A stretch of DNA of 64,000 nt, taken from the NCBI GenBank assembly GCA_014529385.2, contig CM043960.1, positions 33,493,396 to 33,557,395 on the forward strand, read 5' to 3'. The DNA comes from Adiantum capillus-veneris. Taxonomy: Eukaryota; Streptophyta; Polypodiopsida; Polypodiales; Pteridaceae. Shown in pieces: positions 1-12,500 of the stretch (within the stretch, counting starts at the first letter, position 1; each line of letters starts with the position of its first letter). The notes under the pieces were generated by a model that did no database searches, was not told the DNA's origin, and saw nothing but the letters and a program-made list of their open reading frames with translations. The position numbers and the translations under genes are program-made.

Positions 1-173
1 AGGGCCAATCTGAAAGGTTTGCTACTTGGGAATCAGGTAGAGCTTTAAAAGCTCAATATCTCCACTTCATTGATGAGGACATCAAATGGAAGTATGTTAT
101 GTCCCGCTTATAGGAGAGGGGATCTAGCCTAAACGTCATCGGGATGTGCGTTCAGTGTCTGGGGGGGACGTAG
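1..173 (+). other. possible 3' end of an LTR-element internal region with polypurine tract
   Basis: A short open stretch runs from the window start to a stop near 110. It is followed by a purine-rich run (seven G at about 161-167, then ACGTAG) directly before the candidate LTR start at 174. A G-rich run against a TG dinucleotide is what the plus-strand primer of an LTR retrotransposon looks like. The peptide is too short to place in a family. The element it belongs to would lie mostly outside the window. Confidence 0.35.
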
Positions 174-1791
174 TGTGAAACCGGCCAATGTGGCTGGCCA
201 TTATTAATAAAAGGGAGGCCAAGGCCTCATTTGTAGTTACCGAACCCCACTGGCAGAGTGCCAGTGGTTAGCCCATGAGGCTAGGAGTGCGCGAGGTCAC
301 CTCGAGGTGGTGAGGCCGGGTGGTATGGGACGCTCGATCTTACAGGTGCACGCCTACGTCCTCGGATGCTGGCACCAGCAAGGGGGAGTTGCCAGATGGT
401 GGCTACAGTCAGGTGGTTCGTCCGACGCGCGTCTGTACGCGGTCCGTGTAGCTGGGAGATCCACTCCGTGTGTTCGTTTCAAACACCCAAAATCGATCTC
501 AAGAAGGGAGGAAACTGATTCTACACATTAAGTGACTACAATGTGTGTGAGTGGGGGGTGTAGGTTCATAGCTTTAATGGAAAGCTTGCCTTCTCCCTTG
601 TCTCATGTAGCACGATGATTCCGCTGTCGTGCACCTCTCCCTCTTTTGAATACAAAATTGTGATGTCCAGCTCAAGGGCTATTCAATTCTGTGGGTTTAT
701 GCTCGATTTCCGAGGCAGGAGCCTCTTGCATAGGTACCGGATAGCTAATTGCTAATCCCAAGCAAGTACATGTTGATTTAGAGAGATTTCTCGCAAGAAA
801 TCTTGTCTAAATCAAAGGGCAAGTAGCCCTACAGGTGTAGGAACTCGAGGGCCACCTATAGGTGCATTCTGCACGCGAAATGGACTCAAAGTAGAGAATT
901 ACAGCTTACGATAATCTTTTGCATGCTTAGGGTTTTGATCCTTTTTGTAAAGGTTCCAAGAGCTTCGGGGAAGCTAGGGAATTGTCAAACATGTGTTCTG
1001 GTGCATTTTAGAGGCTAAAAATAGAGAATTCAGCGTGCTATACTTTCTCACCAGGTTTGCTAGAGTGGTCTAATTCGTGTGGAAAATCACCTATTACATG
1101 GGGATTTTGTCTATGAAGCCTTCTATTGTGGTTATTGCTAATCCCAAGCAAGTACATGTTGATTTTGAGAGAATTCTCGTGAGAAATCTTGTCTAAATCA
1201 AAGGGAAAGTAGCCCTACAGGTCCAAGAACTTGAGGGCCACCTACAAGTGCATTTGGCACTCGAAATCCAAAACAGAGATGTACAGCTTGTTGTAATTTT
1301 TGGCAGGCTTAGGGTTTTGACCCTTTTTTGTAAAGGTCCCTGGAGCTTTGGGGAAGCTAGGGAACTGTCAAACAAGTGTTTGGTGCATTTTAGAGTCCTC
1401 TAATGCGCGTGGAAAAGTCACCTATTACATGGGGATTTTGTCCATGAAGCCTTCTACTGTCGTTATGCTACCGAAATTGGGCTATAGTAGGGAATTTTCA
1501 GCCCAATCAAAGCGGGACAGCTCGTAGAAGATTACAGGTTTTTCTCCAAGTTTAATTGGAATAAAGGAATACCGAAAGGGGCGCCAACTTTTGGAGCCAA
1601 CAAGGTATCACTGTCTACTTGGGAGCACTCTGGCCACCAAGTCGTAATTAGTTTAAAGTGGTGAATTCCAGTCACATGTTTAATCGTGAAGTTACTCTAT
1701 GTCGTAAAGTATAGGTAAAGTTAAATAACGTATAGATCAAGTGAAAACCAAAGTTTTACCGCCCTCTAGTAAGGCTACTGGCCGGTTTCAC
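174..1791 (+). repeat. candidate long terminal repeat (about 1.6 kb)
   Basis: The left edge TGTGAAACCGGCCA at 174-187 is matched in inverted orientation by TGGCCGGTTTCAC at 1779-1791. This gives the short terminal inversion typical of LTRs. A G-rich polypurine run precedes the left edge, and a weak primer-site-like string (GGTATCAT) lies about 15 bases beyond the right edge. A perfect 9-bp hairpin (247-267, CCACTGGCA and its complement around GAG) sits inside. No second copy is in the window, so it could be a solo LTR or one end of an element. Internal tandem duplication makes it longer than most copia LTRs. Confidence 0.5.
751..1470 (+). repeat. two-copy tandem duplication inside the LTR
   Basis: The block beginning GCTAATCCCAAGCAAGTACA at 751 starts again at 1137 (period about 386). 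Both copies end with a stretch beginning CACCTATTACATGGGGATTTTG, at about 1088 and 1419. The copies differ by scattered substitutions and short deletions, so the duplication is not recent. Confidence 0.8.
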
Positions 1792-1802
1792 GCATCGCCT
1801 CC

Positions 1803-1815
1803 GGGTATCATACTC
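1803..1815 (+). promoter_or_regulatory. weak primer-binding-site-like string
   Basis: GGGTATCATACTC resembles TGGTATCAGAGC, the initiator-Met-tRNA primer site found three times elsewhere in this window, with several mismatches. It lies about 12 bases beyond the LTR edge, further than usual. It is recorded only because of its position. Confidence 0.25.
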
Positions 1816-2025
1816 AAGGTAGCCATGAGGCTGTCAGCATAAAAATAGGATTCATGGCGGTACCCTCAAAAAACAAATGATTGCCAGGACAATGCTTCAC
1901 AAGAGGATTGTGCTCTCTCTTGTTAAGGCTTTTTACATTTAAGACACATCAGGTGTTCATAGGAGGGCAAGGGAATTCGTAGAGTAATGATGCCATAAGA
2001 GTGCTCGAAAGGTGAAGGAAGCTTA

Positions 2026-2400
2026 CCAAGTAGCTTGTGTACTGGATTGGTCACTTGGGACCCACATTCTCTGAGTTGCCACTTAATCTGAGAGAACTTT
2101 CCAATATCCAGAGAGAACTTTCCAATCTCCTGGATAATGTTGTTGCTCTCTGCAATAGTAAGTTCATGCTTGATGATAGAGATAAGCATATGGATTATGT
2201 CAAAGTTGACGAGCAGCAGTAGGAGTTATACACCATGACTCACAAGTGTAATGGATTGAGACTCCATGAAATCTCGCAGTTGCAGAGAGAGAGAATTGTG
2301 GAGACCAATGATAGAACACAATCCTGCGCTGCTCAAGAGAAACTGCATAAAAGTTGGTCAATTCCAAGAAGTATGAGGCGTCAATTCTGAGTTTGAGAGA
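2026..2400 (+). pseudogene. degenerate coiled-coil ORF, possibly gag
   Basis: A plus-strand reading frame gives a hydrophilic, leucine-spaced sequence (residues such as LNLRELSNIQRELSNLL, then LHEISQLQRERIVETNDR) broken by one stop at about 2220. It looks like a coiled coil, and its place about 230 bp after the candidate LTR would suit a gag gene. No zinc knuckle or protease was seen downstream, and the match to any named gag family is not secure. Another reading is a fragment of an unrelated host coiled-coil gene. Confidence 0.3.
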
Positions 2401-4104
2401 GAGTTGGAAGAGAATGGATTAAATGAAGCTGGCAGAGGAACATTAGTAGATGTGGGTATGGAACTCCCGTAGATGGATTGATGAAAGGACTTGATGTGCT
2501 TGATGCATGAACTGTGATAATTGGCAAAACAGTTGTAAGAGTGCTGAATAGAATGCACCATCAAAGTCGCCATTGTATCTGCAAATGGATTAATGCAAGA
2601 GAATGTACCAAACAAAGCAGGATCAAAGCCCAATGTAGAGGGAGGTTCTCTTAGGAAAGTAGTGACACATTGAGTGGCTGTAACAGTGTTTCTGACGAGA
2701 GAGCCATACATATGTAATAATGGTGAATCTATTTGAAGGCGAGGATCAGGTTTGGTGCGAGGAGGGGGTTCGGCTCCTCACTAGGGAATGCACAGGATTG
2801 GGATTTCCTTTTGAGTTTTGTTTTTTGCCAGACATCAGGAAACATCAGATATAGAGAGAGACAATCCGCCAACAAAAAGAGATTAGAGGAGAGTGATAAA
2901 TAGGGAGTAAATTTGTGCGAAGGGCCAACGAGTGGTGATCCCTTACCTTGACACGCTAGCCCACTTCACGCACCGTGCACCACGGTGTTTCATCAAAGGT
3001 TTGCTAGGGGACGCTATACTCCTCGTGCAGTTGGAGCTTGGGACTACATGGGGCTATGGGCTTGGAGATGGGGTGACCACCTAAGTTGGATTGATGGCTG
3101 GACGAAACGCGACTTAGGCCGACACCAAGCTGAGTAATTCGGGAGTTAACGGGACTTCATCAAGTCATGGCCCTCATGGGGCACACCTAGTAGGAGACAC
3201 CACCATAACACAATTTATGTTTTTGTCGATACCAAGTGTGACTCCCCCGCCCCCTGCGCAAGTGCCCGAGGTGCGAAGAGCATCGGTTACTCGCCAATTA
3301 GGACGTGATATCTGAGTATACTTCAATGCGGGAGCCTCCAATGAGAGATGTGATTAGATCTGCAATAGATCCGTACAGAACCACTGAAGTAGAGACGTTG
3401 CGGTGACTGGATAGAGGCTAAAATTGACCTTTCAACTATAGCAAGCACTTGATGTCTACCGCAACAAAATTAGCAAACCAGCCTGCAAAAGAATGCCGAC
3501 AGGGGCGCTTTGAGGCTGAAAATTGGAGAACGGGTGATCTGCAAAAATGCGGAGGATGGAAAAACACAGAATACAAACTACTTTGGAGGGGGTCGTTTGG
3601 AGGTGGAAATTGCAGATCAGTGGATGATCTGCAAAAGCACTGATGCAACTGCGTGTAGGGAGGTTCTTTTGTTAAGAAGAGGCTGGATCTGGGCCGAAAT
3701 GAAAAAGCGCAAACGGAAATGCAGCCGTCAAAATTGCAGACGTTGATACCTTTGAACCGCCGAAATGTACTAGATTGGAGTCGCTTCGGCAAAGGAGGGG
3801 TAGATCTGCTGCTGCAAAGAAAAACAGAAGATTTATGGGATTTTCTTGCAACCTAGCTCCACCACACTCATCTCCTACGAGGAGGGATGCAAGTAGAGGT
3901 GAGATCCCACAAGAAGAGGGGCTGAAAACAAGGTATCCCACACAGAATCGCTTGAAACTAAGAGCTGATTAAAAACGCAGCATAACGGGGGGCTGACATT
4001 GAAAAGATTCTTGAAGTTAAGAAGAGGAGGGAAAGGATTTCCCATCTCGCACTTGCGTAAACATGCATGTGCAGAGCACGCATTTTTTCTTTTGTGAGCA
4101 GTGC
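2401..4104. other. spacer with no recognised gene
   Basis: Short open frames occur on both strands (for example minus 3436-3792 and plus 3449-3643), but they overlap each other and show no domain, composition or splice pattern that I can support. A G+C-richer stretch at about 2920-3320 may be old mobile-element sequence. The missing first exon(s) of the gene at 4325 could lie here or further upstream, but none was recognised. Confidence 0.6.
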
Positions 4105-4109
4105 ACGCG

Positions 4110-4146
<37 letters not shown>
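4105..4146 (+). repeat. compound (CG)n(CA)n microsatellite
   Basis: A (GC) run of about 14 bases passes directly into about 15 CA units. It lies about 180 bp before the first recognised exon of the strictosidine-synthase-like gene, so it is intronic if that gene has an upstream exon. Confidence 0.9.
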
Positions 4147-4148
<2 letters not shown>

Positions 4149-4324
4149 CAATAGGGTCTTTGAAGTGTAATGAAGCAGCTTTGCAACTTATCTGTGCAGT
4201 TTTAGGCTTGTTGATTGTACTAATTTGCTGTTTTCTGCATGTCTCTAGGTGCTTCATGGCTTGCTTGAGAATTTTTGATTTTGTTAGAGTACTTTGTGAT
4301 TGATTACTTGATTGCTTGACACAG

Positions 4325-6943
4325 GTCAGAGAATTGCAAACCGCAAACACCTCCTGCTCCAAATATTGCATATGAGCATGAATGTGGGAGACCTCTTGGC
4401 ATCCAATTTATGAAGAGTACAGGAGAGCTTTACATTGCAGATTCATACTTTGGGCTTCTTGTGGTAGGTCCAGATGGTGGTCAGGCCAAGCAGTTGGTGA
4501 AGGAGGCAGAGGGCTCTACTTTTGCCTTTACAAATGACCTCGTCATTAGTCCCGAGGGCTTAATTTACTTCACCGTTTCAAGTGATCTATATCCAAGAAG
4601 GTTTTGTTTGTTTATGCTAGCTCTATGTGCATTGCCAATGCGCTTGATTTTGTCCACACTTTTTGTACTTCTGTGATTCACTTCTTGCAAGGTGCTCCTT
4701 GTACGCACTGGCAATGCAATTGGAAACTGAGAGAAAAAGCATCCTCCCAAACTGGGAAGCTCATTAAACTATCAACCCCTCAGATATTAGAACATTGGCA
4801 GTTTACAGAGCTATGCTGCTATGACATATCAGCCAAAACAAAAAAATTTCGGAGTGCATTTTCGCCACCATAGTTAATGTGCATTGTTTTTTGCAGAATT
4901 TCTTCATCTTATTGGAATTCCTATCAAAGACTGGGAAAGGTGTAGTATATTCTACAGTGAGATAGAAAGGACTATTGCCAGCATACTGATGAAGTCTGAC
5001 AATGTGCTAGAGTGAATGGTGTGTTTGTAGTAGGATGAATAAGCTGCGTGTCACATATCCTAGCTTTATAGAGCCTTGTGGGCATGGACTTTCATCCATT
5101 GTAATATGATTGTAAAGACAATTGTTCTTCTATTTTACTCAGCTTCCAAATTTTCTGTGCTCATACTCGTGTTTGTGTGCTTATTCTCCGAACGCAGTCG
5201 CTTTCTGCTGACAGCTTTTGCTGGAGATCGATCTGGAAGGCTTTTAAGTTATGATCCTAGGACAAGAGAAGTGAAAGTTCTCTATCGTGGATTGCTTACT
5301 CCAAATGGGATTACGATGAGCAAAGATGGTTCCTTTTTGGTGTTTGCAGAGACGGGTCAATGCAGGTAGTAAAAACTGTCTTTTGTTACATTTCATTGTT
5401 GTGCATGTGAAGGTCAGGATGCTAAGGTGTCGAAGTTTTTCTTTGCCTGCTTTTAATATCTCAATGAAATAAATGCTTGACATTTGAGAGAAGTAGGGTT
5501 TATCATATGCTTACCTTATGTGAAGCCGTATCATAATCATATGGTTACAATATGATAACCAAAATGTTCAAAAGATGCAAACATAGTCACAAGAAACATG
5601 GTCTCTTCCCTGAAGAAACGGCATTTCTGACCTTTTTTTTTTGGGAGTAAAAAAATCTGCATCTCTTTTAATTTTCGGTCAATTATCTCTAAGTCTTAGT
5701 ATCATTTTTATGCACTTGCATTTCTCTGTACGCAGACTCTGTCCTCTATGCGTCATGCTTTCACTCTCTCCTCAAGGGTTACCAGGTATTTGAGAGTGAG
5801 TCTTGTGGCTTCATATGGTAATGTAGCGCTTTAGTGACTTTCCTCATGTGTGGCTCACCATAAGGCAAACCATGTTAAACTGCATGGCTTGCTTTGACAT
5901 AAGGGTATACTGTATGGCAAGCTAGCAGTCCCCATACTACTGCAATTCACCATGATTCATATTCTCCTCATTGTCTAGTGAATTCAATCTCTTGGTAATG
6001 TGTTCACTTTTGCACCTTGCATTTTTTCAAATCTAAAGCAATAGTCCCAAGCTATATATATTGATGCTTTAGTGCAATGGTTCATTGTGTGTGGGCTCAA
6101 AAACAGAGTTTCTGCATTTGAGCTGATTTGGATAATCAAAGGAATCAAGCTGTGGAAGTAGCTTGCAGCTTAAAGGTCAAAAGATTAGAACTCTTATAGG
6201 TAACTCGTTGTGTGAACATGCTTTTCATTGACAATCCATTAATGATCCAACAAGAAATTTGTGGAATGTCAATGCTATGGTTCTGGCTAGCGTTAGCCAT
6301 ATGAATGCATTAAGTGATGGGCATATATTTCTGTCAATGCTGTGAAGGTTTGAAATTGCATGTCAATTGGCATGACAGGATGTACCATTTCTAACAGATT
6401 GTGAAAGAAACGAACTGTATGTTACAACATTGTTGGATCTAAATTTTCATGTTCTATGGTAATATGCCTTGGAAGTATGGAACCTGCTCTTTTTTTGGAC
6501 GAAGCAGAGATGCCCTTGCGAGTGTGTTTTCCTTTTTCAGGCTTAATCGGTTTTGGTTGAAAGGAGCAGAGGCTGGCTCCATGGAAACTTTTGCGGAGTT
6601 GCCTGGGTTTCCAGACAATGTGAGAGTGAATAGTAAAGGGCAATTTTGGGTTGCTATATACTGTCGGCAATCAAGGACTGCTTGGCTTCTCTTGCGGTTT
6701 CCGTGGTTGCGCCGAGCACTTGTGCAGCTTCCTCTTACCTTCAAGCAGCTCAATACCATCTTTCTAGGCTCACATCCTCACGCTCTAGCTATTCGTCTGG
6801 ATCAAGACGGCAAAATTCTGGAGGTTTTAGAGGACCAAACAGGAAAGACAGTGAAGTTTATAAGTGAGATAGAGGAGAGGGACGGGCAATTATGGATGGG
6901 TTCTGTCCTGATGCCACACATTGCGGTGTATTCATTGTTGTGA
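4325..6943 (+). CDS. strictosidine-synthase-like / APMAP-type beta-propeller protein, three 3' exons
   Basis: Three exons join in frame: 4325-4600, 5198-5365 and 6541-6943. All have AG/GT borders and phase-2 junctions, giving about 281 residues to a TGA at 6941-6943. Family signatures are clear: CGRPLGIQF and LYIADSYFGLLVVGPDGG in exon one, the FTNDL segment, GRLLSYDPRT and GLLTPNGITMSKDGSFLVFAET in exon two, then RFWLKG and ELPGFPDNVRVNSKGQFWVA in the last. Plant strictosidine synthase-like proteins are six-bladed propellers, usually with an N-terminal signal or anchor, acting in the secretory system. Most lack the alkaloid-forming activity and are of unknown substrate. The N-terminal part is not seen: the recognised sequence starts at an acceptor site, so one or more 5' exons lie upstream or are lost. 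No stop or frameshift was found, so this is probably a working host gene. Confidence 0.85.
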
Positions 6944-7130
6944 TTTCCATTGTGTGTAATTGCTACTTTCCATCTTGGCTCAACTTTATTGAGAGTAGGT
7001 ATTTGATTTGTAGGTCTCAGGGTCACTTTAAAACCTTATCCTTTTAAAGTTTTCTGACACACAGTAAATGTACATAGGATCTTATAGGGAGAAACTTCTT
7101 CCAGCTACTCTCATAGAACAAAACCCTCTC

Positions 7131-7191
<61 letters not shown>

Positions 7192-8302
7192 TATTTAGTC
7201 CCTTAAAAATGTAGAAATCTCCTTGATTGACCTTCTTAGCACAAGGGGATCCAATGACATTGTAGCTAGACCTCTTTGGAACCAAGAGAGAGAGATCCCC
7301 TTTCTCAATTAATCAAGGTTTCTTGTAATTAAAGCTTTGCCTAATCAATTACTATGTTTCATATTGCCTAATTAATCCTTATTAAACCTTTGTCTCCTAG
7401 AATAAGAGACCAGCTACACAGTTGGGGTACTAAATTTTATGTTTGACAAGACTCTAAAGTGTCCTGTTCTTTCAACAACTTGTCATAAGTATTTAGTGAA
7501 GCTAGAGATGAGATTTATAGGCCATGCTCATTACCCAAGTAAGTTAAGAGGTGAACATTGTAGGAAAATTTTGTTGGGGGGCAAATCTTTGCAAAATTAA
7601 GATTGTTGTGATAAGTTTTAATGTGAATTTTGGTAAAAATTTAGTACCGTTATACCAAAATTGTCATGAATTTCTTACAACTACTCAACAAATCTCAGTT
7701 TTGCATAGAATTCTCTAGAAGTTTTCCTACACTGATTTAAAATAGCAAGAAAAAAGGACACTAAAGTGTATTAGTGCCAAACTAATGGTAAAAATAGTAA
7801 ATTTACCTCAATTTTTTAAGAGTTCCTTTTGAAAAAAAATCATAAAAAGAAATTGTGTATGGTTGCAAAAATCATTTTTCTTCAACACTGCCATCCGACA
7901 AGCTTAGTACCATCAAAATGGTACTGCTTGTACTGTTGTTGCTTAAGTGCAACGTCACGTTCCTAAGTGGCAGAGTGTCCCCTAATTAGCATGGTAGTAC
8001 CATATTAGAGGTAAGAGCTGAGCCTGCCTGGCGAGATAGAATCTTGAATAATAGTGGTATAATTGATGCTACCTTTTCCCTTGATATTAAGAAGATTTAG
8101 GTGAGAGTACTAAGCAAAATTCTTCCTTGACTTTTATCTTTCCAACCTCGCTCTTCTTTCCCTCAATATAGGCTAGGTTCATACGGGACAACGAAAGGGT
8201 TTTGTGTCCGTGCTACAGCTTTCTTTTTGGGCAAAAAAAGAGGAAAGCTTTTGCGGACCCACCAGAACATACCCCCCCCCCCGCCCCCCCCCTCCGGCAC
8301 CC
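6944..8302. other. 3' flank and AT-rich spacer with (AG)n tract
   Basis: This holds the likely 3' untranslated region of the upstream gene, an (AG)n tract at 7135-7189, then AT-rich unique-looking DNA. A C-rich run interrupted by one G lies at about 8273-8292. No gene was recognised. Confidence 0.6.
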
Positions 8303-8901
8303 CCCAAATTAATTGACACCTCAATTTTAGAGGGGATCTATGGTTGAAAATCTATGTCGCTTGTCGACAAAGATCACAACCATTGATCTTCACTGCGAAC
8401 TTGATGTAAACTAGGTGTAAACTCAGACAAATGTGAACTCTTTGCAAAGCTGCATGTAAACTAGATGTGAACTCTGCACGCCATGTGTACTACATTTTGG
8501 TGGTGCGAACTTGATGTGAACTCATTGTAAACAGAAGTAAACTCGGTGTAAACTAGGATTACAACGATTAAAACTACGCAATATAATGCTAACATTTTCC
8601 TTGCTTAACAAAATGCGTGCACAAGCGTAGTGGTAAGGCATTCGTTGCGTGGCGGGGAGGTCTCGAGGTCAAATCCCATCCAACTCATATTTTTTTCTTC
8701 AAATGGACAAATGGTCCACGCTCAACAATTATTTGGGATTGGAGATCCCCTCCAAAAAAGGTGTCAAATAGTGCCCCGACAGGGAGGTCTTGAGGTCAAA
8801 TCCCACACAACTCATATTTTTCCTCCAAATGGATCGAATGGTCCACGATCAATAATTATTTGGGATTGTAGATCCCCTCCAAAAAAGTAGGTGTCAAATA
8901 G
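8303..8901. mobile_element. small terminal-inverted-repeat element (MITE-like)
   Basis: The left end (AATTGACACCT, then AGAGGGGATCT, about 8311-8342) is the reverse complement of the right end (AGATCCCCTCC, then AGGTGTCAAAT, about 8870-8900), with a few mismatches over about 30 bp. The interior holds a run of degenerate TGTAAACTC-like units (about 8396-8566) and a 127-bp segment repeated twice (about 8654-8780 and 8781-8900). The string GTAGTGGTAAGGC at about 8628 and GGTCAAATCCC at about 8668 resemble A and B boxes of a tRNA-derived SINE, which is the alternative reading. C-rich runs flank both sides. Confidence 0.55.
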
Positions 8902-8928
8902 CCCCCCCCCCCCCCCCCCCCCCCCCCC
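8902..8928 (+). repeat. poly-C tract (27 bases)
   Basis: An uninterrupted C run directly follows the right end of the inverted-repeat element. It is one of four plus-strand C runs of 26-28 bases in the window. Confidence 0.95.
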
Positions 8929-9555
8929 TTCCCTGGTAGACAAGCATGATAGGGCAATTTTTAGTGTCATATGTAGACAATGAAGCTCGAACACAGATCG
9001 CAAGGTCTCAAGTTGTTGACTCACCTGCCACATGATCGATCGCCCATTGAATGCTTGCTTGCAGGTCATTTATTGAGTAGGTTTTACCTCCGCCTCTTGT
9101 GAATAGAAAGCACAATGGCAACTTACACGCAAGCATCCTTTCGTTGGGCTCATCTGAACTTGGCCATAGTAATGTCAAGTTCTCTTTTTACACACTTCAA
9201 CAACATCAATTAAAGTCTTTGATGATTATCAGGGTTCTTGCGGAACCACATTATAAATATTTCAATGGCCGTGCTCTAACTTACAGGGTTTCCTTTTGAC
9301 AGGCATTTTACCCGTTTTGGGGTGTTTTGCCTGTTTCTTACAGGTGAAAATGTTTCAAAAAATACACTAAATTGCAAAAAAATTCTTAAAGTCTTGGAAA
9401 TTTCAAGGGCAAAGGTACACGTCAAAAATCAGCCCTAGCGGCGGTGGTATGAATGAATTTATGCATCTCACTTTGTAACAACAAGAGCCACTGCTTGGGA
9501 AGAAAGCTCCAATCTCCCTAAATAGTGTATGCTTTTAGGAGACATCTAAGGTGAT
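8929..9555. other. spacer with no recognised gene
   Basis: AT-rich DNA with one short open frame (9099-9299) that shows no recognisable domain. Confidence 0.6.
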
Positions 9556-12500
9556 AGATGGAATAACCTGGGACAAGGAATCAATGGTTTAAAGAACTGA
9601 AATTGGAACAGATGCTAGACGTTCACAAGCTAATTGACATATCAGAAAGCACATGAATCACATGGACTAAGAAGAAACTGGGAGACTACTACAGGGAAGC
9701 CATACTTGATAGAGTATACATGAATTCTGATCTACATCAAGATTTTGGCAGGTAAGCTATAACAAAGATAACACTCTTCTGCATTCTGATAATGCTCCTG
9801 TGATTTTTGAGTTTCATAAAGAGGAATGTATGTTTAAAGTTGGATGACCCCATTTAGATCAATCTCTATTTTCTATTAAAATAGTCAAATAAAGAGTGAA
9901 AGAGTCATTTGACAAGGCCTTTGTATGCATATTTCATCTTTTATAGCTTGGGATCAAGCAATAAAGGAAAATCAGTGAGACTGATGATAGGATATAATAA
10001 AAAATCTAGGGAGATAAGGGCTCACAAAAGGATGATGATCTAAGAAGATCTCTGACTTGGAGAGTCAAGTCCCTTCTGATAGTCCTAGCTCTTAGTCTTC
10101 CATGTTGTGGACTAGAGAATTTTGGGCTGGAAAAATTGATAAGCCACACAAAAGCATGTTAATCTGCTTAAGAAAAAGAAAATTAAGGATTTCATCCCTT
10201 TATTGAAAGATAAAAAGGGAATGGTTGTCAGGTCTCACAAGCACAACTTTAGGGTAGCTAAGGATTTCTTCACTGACATATTCTCTATCCCCCTTGGCGA
10301 GGACCTAACCGCACTAAAGCTAGAGCAACCATAGCTGGCTAAGGAAAAAGATGTTGCTCATATAGCTAAGATGCTGGATCAGCCCCTCATAGAGGGAGAG
10401 TTGAGAGATACTATCTCCATCCGTGAAGCATGTGATCTCTAGGGCTGGATGGCCTTTCCAATGAATTCCTTCATGAGTATAAAGACTTCTTGATTCCCTA
10501 CCTTCTCAGAATTTGGAAGAAAGCACTAAGTTTAGGAGCTCTTCCTACTACTATGAATACTTGGGTGATCATATTGATATCAAAAGGGGAGGTAAGGAGG
10601 ACTTAGGGAATTGGAGAGGAACCACCTGTCTGTGTATAAAGACTTTGTCCTCTCCCTAGCTAGAAGAATCAAGGAAAAATTAGTCCTATCATGCATTGCA
10701 TCATTATTTAGAGCCAACAGGTTTCTTTAAAGGAAGATTAATTTTGGATGCAATCATAACTCTGTGGGAGGCTATAGAGTATGCTCAAGACAGTTTATGT
10801 TCTTTTAAATTGATTTGACAAAGCTTATGATAGGATGGAGTGGGACTTCTCTTCCAATCCCTTTTTGATATTGGTTTTGGAGGAATGTTTATTAACTTTG
10901 TACAAACATTGTTTGGTAATACTTTTTCAAGGATCGCCCTAAATGGCTCAAAGATGCTATTCCTTTGAGAAGGTCAGTTAGACAAGGTTGTCCAATAGCC
11001 CCTCTACTTTTTGGTGTATGTTTTGATGCTTTAGGCTAGCTGGTTGAGAGGTTAGGTCTAAGGAATCAAAATCTCAGGTGCAAGGTTCAGAGGTTAGGTC
11101 TAAGGAATCAAAATCTCAAGTGCAACTCAAGAACTATGTTTGCAGATGACACTAATGCTTTGAAGTGCAATGATAGTCATTCCATTGAATCATTTTAAGA
11201 ATGCGTTAATACCTTATTCTTGGCAAGTGGGTCAATCTTTAACCACTTTAAAACCGGATATAAGCTCTCTACAGGCATTGTATCTTAGATAATACTTGAT
11301 GTTGGATGTAAGAACATTGAGGATTGGCAAGTGTTCAGACTTCCATGGGTTTTAAGGTCACTTTTGCTCAAAGGTGGGAATGGGTGATGTCAAAGTTCGA
11401 GTTAAAAATTTTCGAGTGGCAAAGCTACTATGCATCTCTCTCTACTAGATCTTTTGCTTTAAACCAGTACATTTTACCCTCATTAATTTATTTCTTATCT
11501 TGTTGGAAGCTAGCCAAGTATCATATGAAGAAAATCTATGCTTTGATTAGATCTTTTTTATGCCAAGGAGATTCTGATTATCCTAAGATCTCCAAAGTGG
11601 CATGTGCCACATATTGTCTTCCCAAATGCAAAGGAGGGCTAGGCCTTCGCAACTTGGACATAATTGCTACCAAAATGGATGGCAAACAGATCTTGAGAGT
11701 AGTAGACTCAAAGGAATATTGGGCTCTTCTCCTCAAAAGGAATATTTACAGATTCAAGATGCAAGAGTACGAGGCTTGGACTAATACAAACCTTGGGGAC
11801 ATCCTGCTCTCCCCTATGACCTTCAAGCCAATGGCATGTAAACTCATATGCAGATTCTGGCATGGTAGGACATCAAAAGCAAATGGAGCCCCTCCATGGA
11901 CTTCAAATCTAACTACTTTTTTTTTCTGAATGACTCACCCTAGTTTGGATATTTTGCAGTTAAACAAAAGATGTTCCCCAATAGAAGAGCACACAAGTGC
12001 TTCAAAGCTGGAATAAAAGAATGGAGGGATATGTTTCAAAATCATAGATTGAAAACAAAAACCTCACTTGAAAGAGAGCTCAACATCAGCAGAAGTGAAT
12101 ACTGGCTAAAACGTGCCTTCCCTCGAGAGAGTGTAATATGAAAAGTTCGACAGGTAAGGTAGCTTTGGAGATTTTCAATCAATTCAAATTCGAAGGAGGA
12201 GTGGAAAAGAAAATGAAGAGGAAGCTTAACAAGAGGTGGAAGCTTCAATGGAGCTCCAAGAAATCGACTTACAAGTTTAAATGGCTTACCCAATAGCCAA
12301 CAAACACCACCCTAATGTGGTTAATCATCCATCAAGGATTATGGAGTGGAGGTAAGGCACTTAGAGCTGGTGTTAGTGATGGCAAATGTCTTAGATGTAA
12401 AGCATGTGTAGAAGATATCCCTCACCTTTTCTTGAGCTGTAGGGATAATGTCAAAATCACATCCCTCATTCAGAAAGCATGTGCGCATATCAACCTCAAG

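Noticed and set aside
307-531. 74-residue ORF inside the first LTR
   Set aside because: No domain, lies within a candidate LTR, and has the composition expected of noncoding GC-richer sequence.
4325-6943. True strictosidine synthase of alkaloid synthesis
   Set aside because: The family is mostly non-alkaloid homologues, the first part is unseen, and no pathway neighbours are present.
8628-8680. Functional tRNA gene
   Set aside because: Only box-like strings; no cloverleaf could be folded.
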